The notes below the pieces were generated by a model. It worked only from the letters and a program-made list of their open reading frames with translations, was not told the origin of the DNA and ran no database searches. Positions 35,987 through 44,415 of a stretch of 64,000 bases of DNA are shown one piece after another; the stretch's first letter is position 1; each line of letters starts with the position of its first letter. Source of the stretch: Pseudomonas iranensis. Its GTDB lineage: Bacteria > Pseudomonadota > Gammaproteobacteria > Pseudomonadales > Pseudomonadaceae. Where the stretch lies: assembly GCF_014268585.2 (NCBI RefSeq), contig NZ_CP077092.1, positions 1,984,001 to 2,048,000 on the forward strand, written 5' to 3'. Both the position numbers and the translations under genes were made by a program.

Positions 35987-36529
35987 TCAGTCCAGATGCA
36001 GCGCAATATCGATCAACCGATGCAACTCATCCACCTCCAGCGCCGTGGCCGAAAACAGAATCCGGAACACCACCGGCGCCACCACCAGATTGATCAAGCG
36101 GTCGACACTCGGTGTCTTTTCATCCGAATAGCGATCGACAATGGTCTGCAACTGCGCACCAATGATCGCCACGCAATAGCCCGGCGTCGCGCTCGCTTGC
36201 ACGTCGCGCATCATGTTGCGCCCGACCTCTGAACTCATCTCGTCGAAATATTGCTCGGCCCAGGCGCGGATATCGCCGCGCAGGCTGCCAGTGTCCGCCG
36301 GCTCGCTGTCCGGGCGCATGCGGGCGAGGGCGACGTCCGCCAGCAATGCTGCCAGATCACCCCAGCGGCGGTAGATCGTCGACGGCGTAACCCCCGCGCG
36401 GGCGGCGATTTGCGGGACGGTCACGGTGGAACGTTCCTGCTCTTGCAGCAGCGCATTGACCGCCGAATGAATCGACTCCTGCACCCGGGCACTGCGGCCA
36501 CCGGGGCGTAAACCTTCTTTAATAGCCAT
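35987..36529 (-). CDS. TetR family transcriptional regulator
   Basis: 180 residues. The N-terminal helix-turn-helix runs through about residues 15-60 (VQESIHSAVNALLQEQ, TVPQIAARAGVTPSTIYRRWGDLAAL); the rest is a ligand-binding helical domain. It is divergent from an MFS transporter gene at 36621, with only 91 bp between them and an inverted repeat at 36585-36609 close to the transporter start. This is the standard layout for a repressor of its neighbouring efflux pump. Ligand and pump substrate are unknown. Confidence 0.92.
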   Translation of the reverse strand: MAIKEGLRPGGRSARVQESIHSAVNALLQEQERSTVTVPQIAARAGVTPSTIYRRWGDLAALLADVALARMRPDSEPADTGSLRGDIRAWAEQYFDEMSSEVGRNMMRDVQASATPGYCVAIIGAQLQTIVDRYSDEKTPSVDRLINLVVAPVVFRILFSATALEVDELHRLIDIALHLD

Positions 36530-36584
36530 GCGGCAGACCTTAACACAAAGAATTTGCTTTAAGCGCTGGGCGGTAGCACACTGC

Positions 36585-36609
36585 GCAAAAGCAAAAAATT
36601 AGCTTTTGC
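36585..36609. promoter_or_regulatory. Candidate TetR operator
   Basis: GCAAAAGC (36585-36592) and GCTTTTGC (36602-36609) are perfect inverted arms with a 9-bp A/T-rich spacer. The right arm is 11 bp before the MFS start codon and overlaps the ribosome binding site area. Confidence 0.6.
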
Positions 36610-36620
36610 GGAGTGTGCCC

Positions 36621-37820
36621 ATGACCAGCCCCTTGAATAATTTCGCTTCCCACCGGTCCAGCTTGTGGTTTCTGGCGATCACCTTACTCAGTTTTCTCGC
36701 CGCTTCCACCGCGCCGACGCCGTTGTATCACTTGTATCAGGATCAACTGCGTTTCTCGGCAGCGATATTGACGCTGATCTTCGCCGTTTACGCTTTCAGT
36801 CTGTTGGCAGCGTTGCTGACGGTCGGTTCGCTTTCCGACCATTTGGGCCGCAAACCGGTGATCTTTACCGCCGTGTTGCTCAATGCGCTGGCCATGTTGC
36901 TGTTCATCCATGCCGATAGCGTGGCTTGGTTGATCAGCGCACGGGTGTTGCAGGGTTTTGCCACTGGCATGGCCACTGCCGTTTTGAGCGCAACGCTGCT
37001 CGACACCGACCGGCAGCAGGGGCCGCTGGTTAACAGCGTCGCGCCGTTACTGGGTATGGCTCTGGGCGGTTTGGGCTGTGGCTTGCTGGCAGAATTTGCA
37101 CCCGCGCCGTTGCAACTGACCTATTGGTTGCTGTTGGCGTTGTTCGTGTTGCAAGGCATCTATGTCTGGCGTCTGCCGGAAAGTGTCTCGCGGCAAGGTG
37201 GGGCGCTGGCGTCGTTGCGGCCGACCCTGCACGTGCCGGTGCAAGCGCGTTCAACGTTGTGGCGCGTGCTGCCATTGAACACCGCAACCTGGGCGCTCGG
37301 TGGTTTCTACGCCTCGCTGGCGCCGTCATTGGTGCGCACGGCCACTGGCTCTACCTCCAATCTGATCGGCGGCGCTACGGTCGCGGCGCTCACCGTGACC
37401 GGTGCGTTGATGATTTTCATGATGCGCAATCGTCCGGCCGCTCAGGCGCTGCGGCTGGGCGCGAGCCTGCTGCCGGTCGGGCTGGTCCTGATTCTGCTCG
37501 GCGTGCATGGCGCCAGTCTGTCGTTGTTTTTCTTTGGCACCCTGGTCGCCGGTTGCGGCTTTGGTTCGGGCTTTCTCGGAGCGGTGCGCAGCCTGGTACC
37601 GCTGGCTTTGCCGCATGAACGAGCCGGGTTGATGTCGGCGTACTACGTGCTCAGTTATCTGGCGTTCTGTTTGCCGGCGTTGCTGGCCGGGTATCTGGCG
37701 CGCAACTTTGGACTGCTGGCGACCACCGACGGTTACGGCGTTGTGTTGATCGTGCTGGCCGTTGCTGCGCTGGTGCTCAGTCTGCGTCCGCAGACGGGCA
37801 GAGTTTGCAGCGCTCCTTAG
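36621..37820 (+). CDS. MFS transporter next to a TetR regulator
   Basis: 399 residues from ATG 36621, with GCGGAG 8 bp upstream. About 12 membrane segments and the motif GSLSDHLGRKPVIFTAV between segments 2 and 3, which is the MFS loop of the DHA1 drug-proton antiporter branch. Segment 5 has GFATGMATAVLSATLLD. The product is likely an exporter of small toxic compounds, controlled by the divergent TetR protein. The substrate cannot be deduced. No other subunits are encoded nearby. Confidence 0.88.
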   Translation: MTSPLNNFASHRSSLWFLAITLLSFLAASTAPTPLYHLYQDQLRFSAAILTLIFAVYAFSLLAALLTVGSLSDHLGRKPVIFTAVLLNALAMLLFIHADSVAWLISARVLQGFATGMATAVLSATLLDTDRQQGPLVNSVAPLLGMALGGLGCGLLAEFAPAPLQLTYWLLLALFVLQGIYVWRLPESVSRQGGALASLRPTLHVPVQARSTLWRVLPLNTATWALGGFYASLAPSLVRTATGSTSNLIGGATVAALTVTGALMIFMMRNRPAAQALRLGASLLPVGLVLILLGVHGASLSLFFFGTLVAGCGFGSGFLGAVRSLVPLALPHERAGLMSAYYVLSYLAFCLPALLAGYLARNFGLLATTDGYGVVLIVLAVAALVLSLRPQTGRVCSAP

Positions 37821-37931
37821 CGCGTGTGGACGCTTATCTGCAAAATAGATAACAGTTAGAGATATTACCCGTTATATCGATATTCGATTCGGATCTACCA
37901 TGGACTCAACCTCACCAGAGGACAGGAGTTC

Positions 37932-39086
37932 ATGATGATTTGCCCCAACAGTGTCACCCCCGGCTACAAACCTTTCAGTCAGCTTCAACATCCTCGTGAA
38001 GTGATTCGTCAATTCACGCCGAACTGGTTCGCCGCAACCATGGGCACCGGTGTGCTGGCATTGGCACTTGCTCAGTTGCCGCTGGCCATTCCCGGATTGC
38101 GCGCCGTGGCCGAGGGGCTGTGGCTGTTCAACATTCTGTTGTTCAGCCTGTTTACCGCTGCCTACGCCGCGCGCTGGATTTTGTTCTTTGACGAGGCGCG
38201 GCGGATTTTCGGTCATTCCACCGTGTCGATGTTCTTCGGCACCATTCCCATGGGCCTGGCGACGATCATCAACGGCTTTCTGTTGTTCGGGCTGCCGCGC
38301 TGGGGCGACGGTGTCATTCAGCTCGTTGAAGTGCTGTGGTGGATCGATGTAGCGATGTCGCTAGCTTGCGGTGTGTTGATTCCGTACATGATGTTTACCC
38401 GTCAGGAACACAGCATCGATCAGATGACCGCGGTCTGGTTGCTGCCGGTGGTGGCAGCGGAAGTGGCAGCGGCCAGCGGTGGCCTGCTCGCGCCGCATCT
38501 GCCCGACGCCCATGGACAACTCGTCGCACTGACCACCAGCTATGTGCTCTGGGCATTCTCGCTGCCAGTGGCGTTCAGCATTCTCACCATTTTGTTGCTG
38601 CGCATGGCCTTGCACAAACTGCCCCACGAAAACATGGCCGCGTCGAGCTGGCTGGCGCTGGGGCCGATCGGCACCGGTGCGCTGGGCATGTTGCTGTTGG
38701 GCGGTGAGGCACCAGCGATTTTTGCCGCGAATGGTCTGCCCGGCGTCGGTGAAATTGCTTCAGGCCTGGGTCTGGTCGCTGGGATCACGCTGTGGGGTTT
38801 TGGTCTGTGGTGGATGTTGATGGCGCTGCTGATCACCGTGCGTTATCTGCGTGACGGCATTCCGTTCAACCTCGGCTGGTGGGGCTTCACCTTTCCATTG
38901 GGCGTGTATTCGCTGGCGACGCTGAAACTGGCAAGTATCCTCAACCTGACATTTTTCAGTGTGTTCGGTACGGCGCTGGTGATTTTGTTGGCGGCAATGT
39001 GGCTGATCGTCGGCAAGCGCACCGTGCAGGGCGCGTGGCGAGGCGAGCTGTTTGTCTCGCCGTGTATTGCAGGTTTGAAGAAATAA
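37932..39086 (+). CDS. TDT/SLAC1 family anion transporter
   Basis: 384 residues with about ten membrane segments. AGGAG precedes ATG 37932 by 3-4 bp; ATG 37935 is an alternative. The sequence HPREVIRQFTPNWFAATMGTGVLALAL is the conserved N-terminus of the tellurite-resistance/dicarboxylate transporter family, which includes TehA, the malate transporter MAE1, sulfite pump SSU1 and plant SLAC1 channels. Its ion or acid is therefore not determined. No regulator gene is adjacent. The upstream 110 bp is AT-rich and must contain the promoter. Confidence 0.88.
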   Translation: MMICPNSVTPGYKPFSQLQHPREVIRQFTPNWFAATMGTGVLALALAQLPLAIPGLRAVAEGLWLFNILLFSLFTAAYAARWILFFDEARRIFGHSTVSMFFGTIPMGLATIINGFLLFGLPRWGDGVIQLVEVLWWIDVAMSLACGVLIPYMMFTRQEHSIDQMTAVWLLPVVAAEVAAASGGLLAPHLPDAHGQLVALTTSYVLWAFSLPVAFSILTILLLRMALHKLPHENMAASSWLALGPIGTGALGMLLLGGEAPAIFAANGLPGVGEIASGLGLVAGITLWGFGLWWMLMALLITVRYLRDGIPFNLGWWGFTFPLGVYSLATLKLASILNLTFFSVFGTALVILLAAMWLIVGKRTVQGAWRGELFVSPCIAGLKK

Positions 39087-39182
39087 TCCGAAAAGTTTAG
39101 GTAAGGTGTGGCCTGGATCGTGGTGCGGGATTCCAATAACAAGCACCCAGGCCTCACTACCTAACATCAGGAAACACGGAAG

Positions 39183-41054
39183 ATGAGTCACCCCTCACAG
39201 TTCAACCTGTTGCGCACCCGGCGCTTTTTGCCCTTCTTTATTACCCAGTCGCTCGGCGCGTTCAACGACAACGTGTTCAAGCAGTCGTTGATCCTCGCCA
39301 TCCTCTATCGGCTGACCATCGAGGGCGATCGCTCGATCTGGGTCAACCTCTGCGCGCTGCTGTTTATCCTGCCGTTTTTCCTGTTCTCGGCGCTGGCCGG
39401 GCAGTTCGGGGAAAAATTCGCCAAGGACGCGCTGATCCGTCTGATCAAACTCGCGGAAATCGCCATCATGGCCGTAGGATCGATCGGCTTCCTCTTCGAT
39501 CATCTGTCGCTGATGCTGGTGGCACTGTTCGCCATGGGCACTCACTCGGCGTTGTTCGGCCCGGTGAAGTATTCGATCCTGCCGCAGGCCTTGCGCGACG
39601 ATGAATTGGTCGGCGGCAACGGTCTGGTGGAAATGGGCACGTTTCTGGCGATTCTCGCCGGCACCATCGGCGCCGGGATCATGATGTCGTCCGAGCACTA
39701 CGCGCCGGTAGTCTCCGCAGCGATCGTCGGCATTGCCGTGCTGGGTTATCTGGCCAGCCGCAGCATTCCGCGCGCGGCGGCCTCGTCGCCGGAAATGCGC
39801 CTGAACTGGAATATCTTCAGCCAGTCCTGGGCGACGCTGAAACTCGGTCTGGGCCAGACACCTGCGGTGTCGCGCTCGATTGTCGGCAACTCGTGGTTCT
39901 GGTTTGTCGGGGCGATTTACCTGACGCAGATCCCGGCCTACGCCAAGGAATGGATGCACGGTGACGAAACCGTGGTCACGCTGATTTTGACGGTGTTTTC
40001 GGTGGGCATCGCGCTGGGTTCGATGCTCTGCGAGAAGCTCTCGGGGCGCAAAGTCGAGATCGGACTGGTGCCCTTTGGCTCGTTTGGCCTGACCGTGTTC
40101 GGCCTGTTGCTGTGGTGGCATTCCGGTGGGATCCCGGACAGCGTCACCGGCCATAGCTGGATTGCCGTGCTGGGCTTCGTGCACACCTGGGCGGTGTTGA
40201 TCGACATCCTTGGCCTGGGCATTTTCGGCGGCTTCTATATTGTGCCGCTGTACGCGCTGATCCAGTCGCGCACGGCTGAAAACGAACGGGCGCGGGTGAT
40301 TGCCGCCAACAACATTCTCAACGCGCTGTTTATGGTGGTGTCGGCGATTGTTTCGATCGTCTTGTTGAGCGTCGCCAAGCTGTCGATCCCGCAACTGTTC
40401 CTGGTGGTGTCGCTGCTGAACATCGGCGTGAACGCCTACATCTTCAAGATCGTTCCGGAATTCAGCATGCGCTTCATGATCTGGCTGCTCAGCCATTCCA
40501 TGTACCGCGTCGAGCACCGCAACCTTGAAGCGATCCCGGACGAGGGCGCGGCGCTGCTGGTGTGCAACCACGTGTCGTTCGTTGACGCCTTGCTCATCGG
40601 CGGTGCCGTGCGTAGGCCGATTCGCTTTGTCATGTACTACAAGATCTACAACTTGCCGGTGTTGAACTTTATTTTCCGCACGGCGGGCGCTATTCCGATT
40701 GCCGGACGCCAGGAAGATATCCAGATCTACGAAAAAGCCTTCACTCGCATCGCTCAGTATCTGAAGGACGGCGAACTGGTGTGCATTTTCCCGGAAGGCA
40801 AATTGACCGCCGATGGCGAGATCAACGAGTTTCGTGGCGGCGTGACGCGGATTCTCGAAGAGACCCCAGTACCGGTGATTCCGCTGGCGCTGCAAGGATT
40901 GTGGGGGAGTTTCTTCAGTCGCGATCCGAACAAGGGTTTGTTCCATCGCTTGTGGTCGCGGGTGACGCTGGTGGCAGGGCCGGCGATTACCGAAGGGACG
41001 GAGCCGGCGAAGTTGCAGGTGTTGGTGGGGGAGTTGCGCGGATCTGTTAGATAG
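39183..41054 (+). CDS. MFS transporter fused to PlsC-type acyltransferase (LplT/Aas-like)
   Basis: 623 residues. Residues 1-430 form a 12-segment MFS domain like LplT, the lysophospholipid flippase (SLGAFNDNVFKQSL, ALFGPVKYSILPQ). Residues 440-620 are a PlsC-like acyltransferase with the HX4D motif at His463-Asp468 (NHVSFVD), AGAIPIAGR, and FPEGKLTADGEI. In E. coli, LplT and the acyltransferase Aas are separate proteins that take up and re-acylate lysophospholipids; a single polypeptide could channel the substrate. It lacks the acyl-ACP synthetase part of Aas. Confidence 0.9.
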   Translation: MSHPSQFNLLRTRRFLPFFITQSLGAFNDNVFKQSLILAILYRLTIEGDRSIWVNLCALLFILPFFLFSALAGQFGEKFAKDALIRLIKLAEIAIMAVGSIGFLFDHLSLMLVALFAMGTHSALFGPVKYSILPQALRDDELVGGNGLVEMGTFLAILAGTIGAGIMMSSEHYAPVVSAAIVGIAVLGYLASRSIPRAAASSPEMRLNWNIFSQSWATLKLGLGQTPAVSRSIVGNSWFWFVGAIYLTQIPAYAKEWMHGDETVVTLILTVFSVGIALGSMLCEKLSGRKVEIGLVPFGSFGLTVFGLLLWWHSGGIPDSVTGHSWIAVLGFVHTWAVLIDILGLGIFGGFYIVPLYALIQSRTAENERARVIAANNILNALFMVVSAIVSIVLLSVAKLSIPQLFLVVSLLNIGVNAYIFKIVPEFSMRFMIWLLSHSMYRVEHRNLEAIPDEGAALLVCNHVSFVDALLIGGAVRRPIRFVMYYKIYNLPVLNFIFRTAGAIPIAGRQEDIQIYEKAFTRIAQYLKDGELVCIFPEGKLTADGEINEFRGGVTRILEETPVPVIPLALQGLWGSFFSRDPNKGLFHRLWSRVTLVAGPAITEGTEPAKLQVLVGELRGSVR

Positions 41055-41073
41055 TCGGTGTATCAAAAGGCCC

Positions 41074-41157
41074 CTTCGCGAGCAGGCTCGCTCCCACAGT
41101 TGACCCTGTTCCAATGACGGAACGCGGTTGAACGTGGGAGCGAGCCTGCTCGCGAAG
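41074..41157. repeat. Paired REP element
   Basis: Inverted REP units (arms at 41074-41097 and 41135-41157) between the convergent LplT-PlsC-like gene and gdx. Confidence 0.92.
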
Positions 41158-41168
41158 ACGGTATCGGC

Positions 41169-41483
41169 TTAAGCGCTGACTTTAAGGCCAATCAAACCCG
41201 TGACGATCAACGCCACACTGACCAGCCGAATCAACGCCATCGATTCACCAAACAGAATGATCCCGGCGATCACCGTACCCACGGCACCGACACCGGTCCA
41301 GATCGCATACGCCGTACCCAGCGGCAATTCCTTCATCGCCAGACCGAGCAAACCAAGGCTGATGGCCATGGCGGCAACGGTGAGGGCAGTGGGGAGCGGG
41401 CGGGTGAAGCCGTCGGTGTATTTCAGGCCGACGGCCCAGCCGACTTCGAACAGGCCGGCGCAAAACAGAATGATCCAGGACAT
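41169..41483 (-). CDS. gdx: Guanidinium exporter of the SMR family (SugE/Gdx)
   Basis: 104 residues and four membrane segments. The essential glutamate is Glu13 in [13 protein letters not shown], with Lys21 and [15 protein letters not shown] later; these features separate Gdx/SugE from the drug-exporting EmrE type. Gdx exports guanidinium in exchange for protons. The decisive evidence is the mini-ykkC (guanidine-II) riboswitch directly upstream (41503-41555), which turns on such genes when guanidine accumulates. Older annotation would call it a quaternary ammonium resistance protein. Confidence 0.95.
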   Translation of the reverse strand: MSWIILFCAGLFEVGWAVGLKYTDGFTRPLPTALTVAAMAISLGLLGLAMKELPLGTAYAIWTGVGAVGTVIAGIILFGESMALIRLVSVALIVTGLIGLKVSA

Positions 41484-41502
41484 GCAGGACCTCCATCGAG
41501 TG

Positions 41503-41555
41503 ACGGGGTCGTCCCCAGATTAATGACTCGAGCGAGCCGCAGGGTCGTCCCCGCG
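41503..41555 (-). ncRNA. Guanidine-II (mini-ykkC) riboswitch
   Basis: On the minus strand two small hairpins each carry an ACGA loop: GGGGACGACCC (centre 41547) and GGGGACGACCCC (41505-41516), joined by about 22 bases. This is the whole mini-ykkC consensus. The second hairpin lies about 10 bases before the GGAGG of gdx, so guanidine binding can free the ribosome binding site. The call rests on both hairpins and on the gene downstream. Confidence 0.93.
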
Positions 41556-41603
41556 TTGCGCAATATACTGACGAGCATTAACCCGAGGATCAAGTTTTCA
41601 GCC

Positions 41604-42569
41604 TCAATCGGCAGCCCGCTGTGCGAGGTTGTCGCGGTCTTCTTTTTCGCTCATGCGCCGGAAGTACGTCGACAGCAGTGCTCCGGAAATATTGTGCCAG
41701 ACGCTGAACAGCGCGCTCGGCACCGCCGCCAGTGGCGAGAAGTGCGCACTGGCCAACGCGGCGCCCAAGCCAGAATTCTGCATGCCGACTTCCAGTGCCA
41801 GCGACTTGCGCTGAGCCAGCGGCAGGCCGAACAGGCGCCCGGTGAAGTAGCCGAGCAGATAACCGAAGCTGTTGTGCAGCATGACCACGGCCATGATCAG
41901 CAGGCCGGACTCGGCGATTTTCGCCTGACTGGCCGCCACCACGGCGGTGACGATAATCACGATGCTGACCACCGACACCAGCGGCAACACATCCACCGCA
42001 TGCCGCACCTTGTCGCCGAGCAGACGCTGCGCGACCACGCCGAGAACGATCGGCAGCAGCACCACTTGCAGGATCGACCAGAACAGCTCCATGAACGATA
42101 CCGGCAACCACGCCGAGGCCAGCAGCCAGATCAGTGCCGGGGTCAGCAGCGGGGCGAGGAGGGTGGTGACGGCAGCAATGGCCACGGAAAGCGCCAGATC
42201 ACCGCGTGCCAGCCAGGTCATCACGTTTGACGAGGTGCCGCTCGGGCAGCAACCGACCAGAATCACCCCGACGGCGATTTCCGGAGGCAGGTGAAACACC
42301 TGGCAGAGCAACCACGCCACACCGGGCATGATCACGAAATGCGCAACCACGCCCAGCGCCACCCGCCACGGATGGCGAGCGACGGCAGCGAAGTCGTCGA
42401 GTTTGAGGGTCAGACCCATGCCGAACATCACCAGACCCAGCAGCGGTACGATCGCGCTTTTCAGGCCGATGAACCACGCCGGTTGCAGAAAGGCCACGAC
42501 GGCGAATATCAGAACCCAGTAAGCGAAGGTATTGCCGACAAAGCGGCTGAGTGCAGCCAGTGCGCGCAT
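41604..42569 (-). CDS. Bile acid:sodium symporter (BASS) family transporter
   Basis: 321 residues from ATG 42569; a 12-codon extension to 42605 is less likely. Nine to ten membrane segments, with the BASS hallmarks GLVMFGMGLTLKLDDF and CCPSGTSSNVMTWLARGDLALSV (the sodium-binding, discontinuous-helix region). Members move organic acids such as bile acids, pantoate or pyruvate with sodium. The gene faces away from gdx's riboswitch region (both on the minus strand, 121 bp apart), so it may be independent of guanidine. A REP pair precedes it. Confidence 0.9.
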   Translation of the reverse strand: MRALAALSRFVGNTFAYWVLIFAVVAFLQPAWFIGLKSAIVPLLGLVMFGMGLTLKLDDFAAVARHPWRVALGVVAHFVIMPGVAWLLCQVFHLPPEIAVGVILVGCCPSGTSSNVMTWLARGDLALSVAIAAVTTLLAPLLTPALIWLLASAWLPVSFMELFWSILQVVLLPIVLGVVAQRLLGDKVRHAVDVLPLVSVVSIVIIVTAVVAASQAKIAESGLLIMAVVMLHNSFGYLLGYFTGRLFGLPLAQRKSLALEVGMQNSGLGAALASAHFSPLAAVPSALFSVWHNISGALLSTYFRRMSEKEDRDNLAQRAAD

Positions 42570-42606
42570 GGCTTGATCCTTATTTTTGGTTACACCACAA
42601 AACATT

Positions 42607-42692
42607 GTGGGAGCGAGCCTGCTCGCGAAAGCGGTGAGCCAGACACATTAATGTTGTTGGCACACCGCATTCGCGAGCAGGCTCGCTCCCAC
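42607..42692. repeat. Paired REP element
   Basis: Inverted REP units (arms 42607-42630 and 42670-42692) with the inner pair GAGCCAGACAC / GTTGTTGGC. It lies between rdgC and the BASS gene. Confidence 0.92.
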
Positions 42693-42712
42693 AGGTTAGA
42701 TACTCGTCAGAG

Positions 42713-43633
42713 TCAGATCCCCTGCGGCATCTCTTCCCCACCCAACGCTTCAACCAGTGCCGGCAGGAAGTCGCCGAAGGTCAGCATCATCAGGGTGAAG
42801 CTGGCATCCAGTTGGCCCAGGGCTTCGTCGCCACCGTCCTGTTCCGCCTGATCCTGCAACAGATCCTCGAATTTCAGGCGTTTGACGGTCATCTTGTCGT
42901 CGAGCATGAACGACAGTTTGTCCTGCCAGGCCAGCGACAGCTGAGTGACGACTTTGCCGGTGCTCAGGTGCAGCTGGATTTCTTCGCTGGTCAGGTCCTG
43001 ACGCTTGCAACGGACGATGCCGCCGTCTTCGTGGGTGTCGCGCAGTTCGCACTCGTCCAGCACATAGAAATCGTCGGCGGCTTTCTGCGTGGTGACCCAC
43101 TCGGTCATCACCGCAGTCGGTGCCATTTTCACGGTGAGCGGACGCACGGGCAGGGTGCCGATCACTTCGCGCAGGGTCGACAGCAGGTCTTCAGCACGTT
43201 TCGGGCTGGCCGAGTTGACCAGGATCAGGCCCTGTTTCGGCGCGATCGCGGCGAAGGTCGACGAACGACGAATGAACGCGCGCGGCAGAAACGCCTGGAC
43301 GATTTCATCCTTGATCTGGTCGCGTTCCTTCTTATAGACCTTGCGCATCTGCTCGGCCTCGATCTCTTCGACCTTTTCCTTGACCGCGTCACGCACAACG
43401 CTGCCCGGCAGAATACGTTCTTCCTTGCGCGCAGAGATCAGCAGGAAATCGCCGCTGACGTGTACCAGCGGCGCATCTTCGCCCTTGCCGAACGGCGCAA
43501 CGAAACCGTAAGTGGTCAGCTCCTGGCTTGCACACGGCCGCGCCAGTTTGGTCGCCAGTGCAGTTTCCAGCGCCTCGGCGTCGACAGGCAGGTCTTGGGT
43601 CAGGCGATAGATCAGCAGGTTCTTGAACCACAT
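42713..43633 (-). CDS. rdgC: Recombination-associated protein RdgC
   Basis: 306 residues from ATG 43633 ([14 protein letters not shown]), the usual start and length. RdgC forms a ring around duplex DNA and restrains RecA; it is needed in E. coli strains lacking some replication-restart proteins. Conserved parts are GFVAPFGKG near residue 55, the [16 protein letters not shown] segment and the acidic C-terminal region. It lies upstream of the tRNA-Val/Asp cluster and is transcribed away from it. No other recombination gene is adjacent. Confidence 0.96.
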   Translation of the reverse strand: MWFKNLLIYRLTQDLPVDAEALETALATKLARPCASQELTTYGFVAPFGKGEDAPLVHVSGDFLLISARKEERILPGSVVRDAVKEKVEEIEAEQMRKVYKKERDQIKDEIVQAFLPRAFIRRSSTFAAIAPKQGLILVNSASPKRAEDLLSTLREVIGTLPVRPLTVKMAPTAVMTEWVTTQKAADDFYVLDECELRDTHEDGGIVRCKRQDLTSEEIQLHLSTGKVVTQLSLAWQDKLSFMLDDKMTVKRLKFEDLLQDQAEQDGGDEALGQLDASFTLMMLTFGDFLPALVEALGGEEMPQGI

Positions 43634-43743
43634 GGGGCGAGTCACTCCTTTATACAAAGGGGGGCATTATTGTCTTCGCCGGGGCATAGGCCAACCCTTC
43701 TCTAAGCCTTTGGAAGGCCTCGGAAAATTATTTAAAAAAGTGC

Positions 43744-43772
43744 TTGCCAGAGGTGGGGGTGCTCCGTAGAAT
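43744..43772 (+). promoter_or_regulatory. Sigma-70 promoter of the first tRNA-Val/Asp unit
   Basis: TTGCCA (43744-43749) and TAGAAT (43767-43772), spacing 17 bp, followed by a GC-rich discriminator (GCGCGCC), which is typical of stringently controlled stable RNA promoters. Confidence 0.75.
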
Positions 43773-43792
43773 GCGCGCCACACCGAAGCGAA

Positions 43793-43868
43793 GGGTGATT
43801 AGCTCAGCTGGGAGAGCGTCTGCCTTACAAGCAGAATGTCGGCGGTTCGATCCCGTCATCACCCACCA
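43793..43868 (+). tRNA. tRNA-Val (anticodon TAC), copy 1
   Basis: 76 bases from GGGTGAT to the encoded CCA; D-loop AGCTCAGCTGGGAGAGC, anticodon loop CTTACAA (TAC), variable loop and T-arm GGTTCGATCC. The acceptor stem pairs GGGTGAT with ATCACCC. It is the first gene of a Val-Asp pair repeated 362 bp downstream. Confidence 0.98.
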
Positions 43869-43887
43869 TTCGTTTCAAGTGTTTAGC

Positions 43888-43964
43888 GCAGCGGTAGTTC
43901 AGTCGGTTAGAATACCGGCCTGTCACGCCGGGGGTCGCGGGTTCGAGTCCCGTCCGCTGCGCCA
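43888..43964 (+). tRNA. tRNA-Asp (anticodon GTC), copy 1
   Basis: 77 bases from GCAGCGG to the encoded CCA; anticodon loop CTGTCAC (GTC), T-arm GGGTTCGAGTCC, acceptor GCAGCGG paired with CCGCTGC. It follows tRNA-Val by 19 bp. Confidence 0.98.
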
Positions 43965-44004
43965 TATTCGGTAACCTGGACCACTGAACGCCAGGTCGCC
44001 ACGG

Positions 44005-44030
44005 AAAAACCCGCTGAAGCGGGTTTTTTT
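44005..44030 (+). terminator. Terminator of the first tRNA unit
   Basis: AAAAACCCGC / GCGGGTTTTTTT stem with TGAA loop, 41 bp after the first tRNA-Asp gene. Confidence 0.88.
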
Positions 44031-44104
44031 CTGTCTCAAGGTTGTACCCGCGGGATGTATCGTTTCACCGGTTTTCAGATTTTTTTGAAAAATATTCAAT
44101 TAAA

Positions 44105-44134
44105 TCAACACTTTACGAAAACCTGTGGCATAAT
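44105..44134 (+). promoter_or_regulatory. Promoter of the second tRNA unit
   Basis: CATAAT (44129-44134) with a GC-rich discriminator (GCGCCCC) 20 bp before the tRNA. The -35 region is weak (TCAACA, 44105-44110, spacing 18). An A/T-rich block lies directly upstream. Confidence 0.5.
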
Positions 44135-44154
44135 GCGCCCCGTAACGAAGCGAA

Positions 44155-44230
44155 GGGTGATTAGCTCAGCTGGGAGAGCGTCTGCCTTACAAGCAGAATG
44201 TCGGCGGTTCGATCCCGTCATCACCCACCA
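44155..44230 (+). tRNA. tRNA-Val (anticodon TAC), copy 2
   Basis: Sequence identical to the tRNA-Val at 43793-43868, including the immediate 5' flank (CGAAGCGAA), which shows a segmental duplication. Confidence 0.98.
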
Positions 44231-44249
44231 TTCGTTTCAAGCGTTTCGC

Positions 44250-44326
44250 GCAGCGGTAGTTCAGTCGGTTAGAATACCGGCCTGTCACGCCGGGGGTCGC
44301 GGGTTCGAGTCCCGTCCGCTGCGCCA
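44250..44326 (+). tRNA. tRNA-Asp (anticodon GTC), copy 2
   Basis: Sequence identical to the tRNA-Asp at 43888-43964; the spacer to tRNA-Val has the same length with two differences, and the 3' flank (TATTCGGTA) is shared. Confidence 0.98.
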
Positions 44327-44360
44327 TATTCGGTATCTGGAACTGAACGCCAGACACCAC

Positions 44361-44387
44361 AAAAAGCCCGCCTTGTGCGGGCTTTTT
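44361..44387 (+). terminator. Terminator of the second tRNA unit
   Basis: AAAAAGCCCGC / GCGGGCTTTTT stem with CTTGT loop, between the tRNA-Asp gene and the convergent catalase-like gene; it can stop both. Confidence 0.9.
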
Positions 44388-44415
44388 GCTGTCTGCGATT
44401 TATAAAATCGCCGCG

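Noticed and set aside
4754..42692. CRISPR array from repeated GAGCCTGCTCGC units
   Set aside because: The units are inverted, scattered through intergenic regions and not separated by spacers of constant length; they are REP elements.
43793..44326. Attachment site of an integrated element at the tRNA genes
   Set aside because: No integrase and no composition change is present around them; the repeat is a plain tandem duplication.
43744..44405. Two open frames across the tRNA genes
   Set aside because: They are translations of tRNA-Val and tRNA-Asp sequence; the RNAs explain the region fully.
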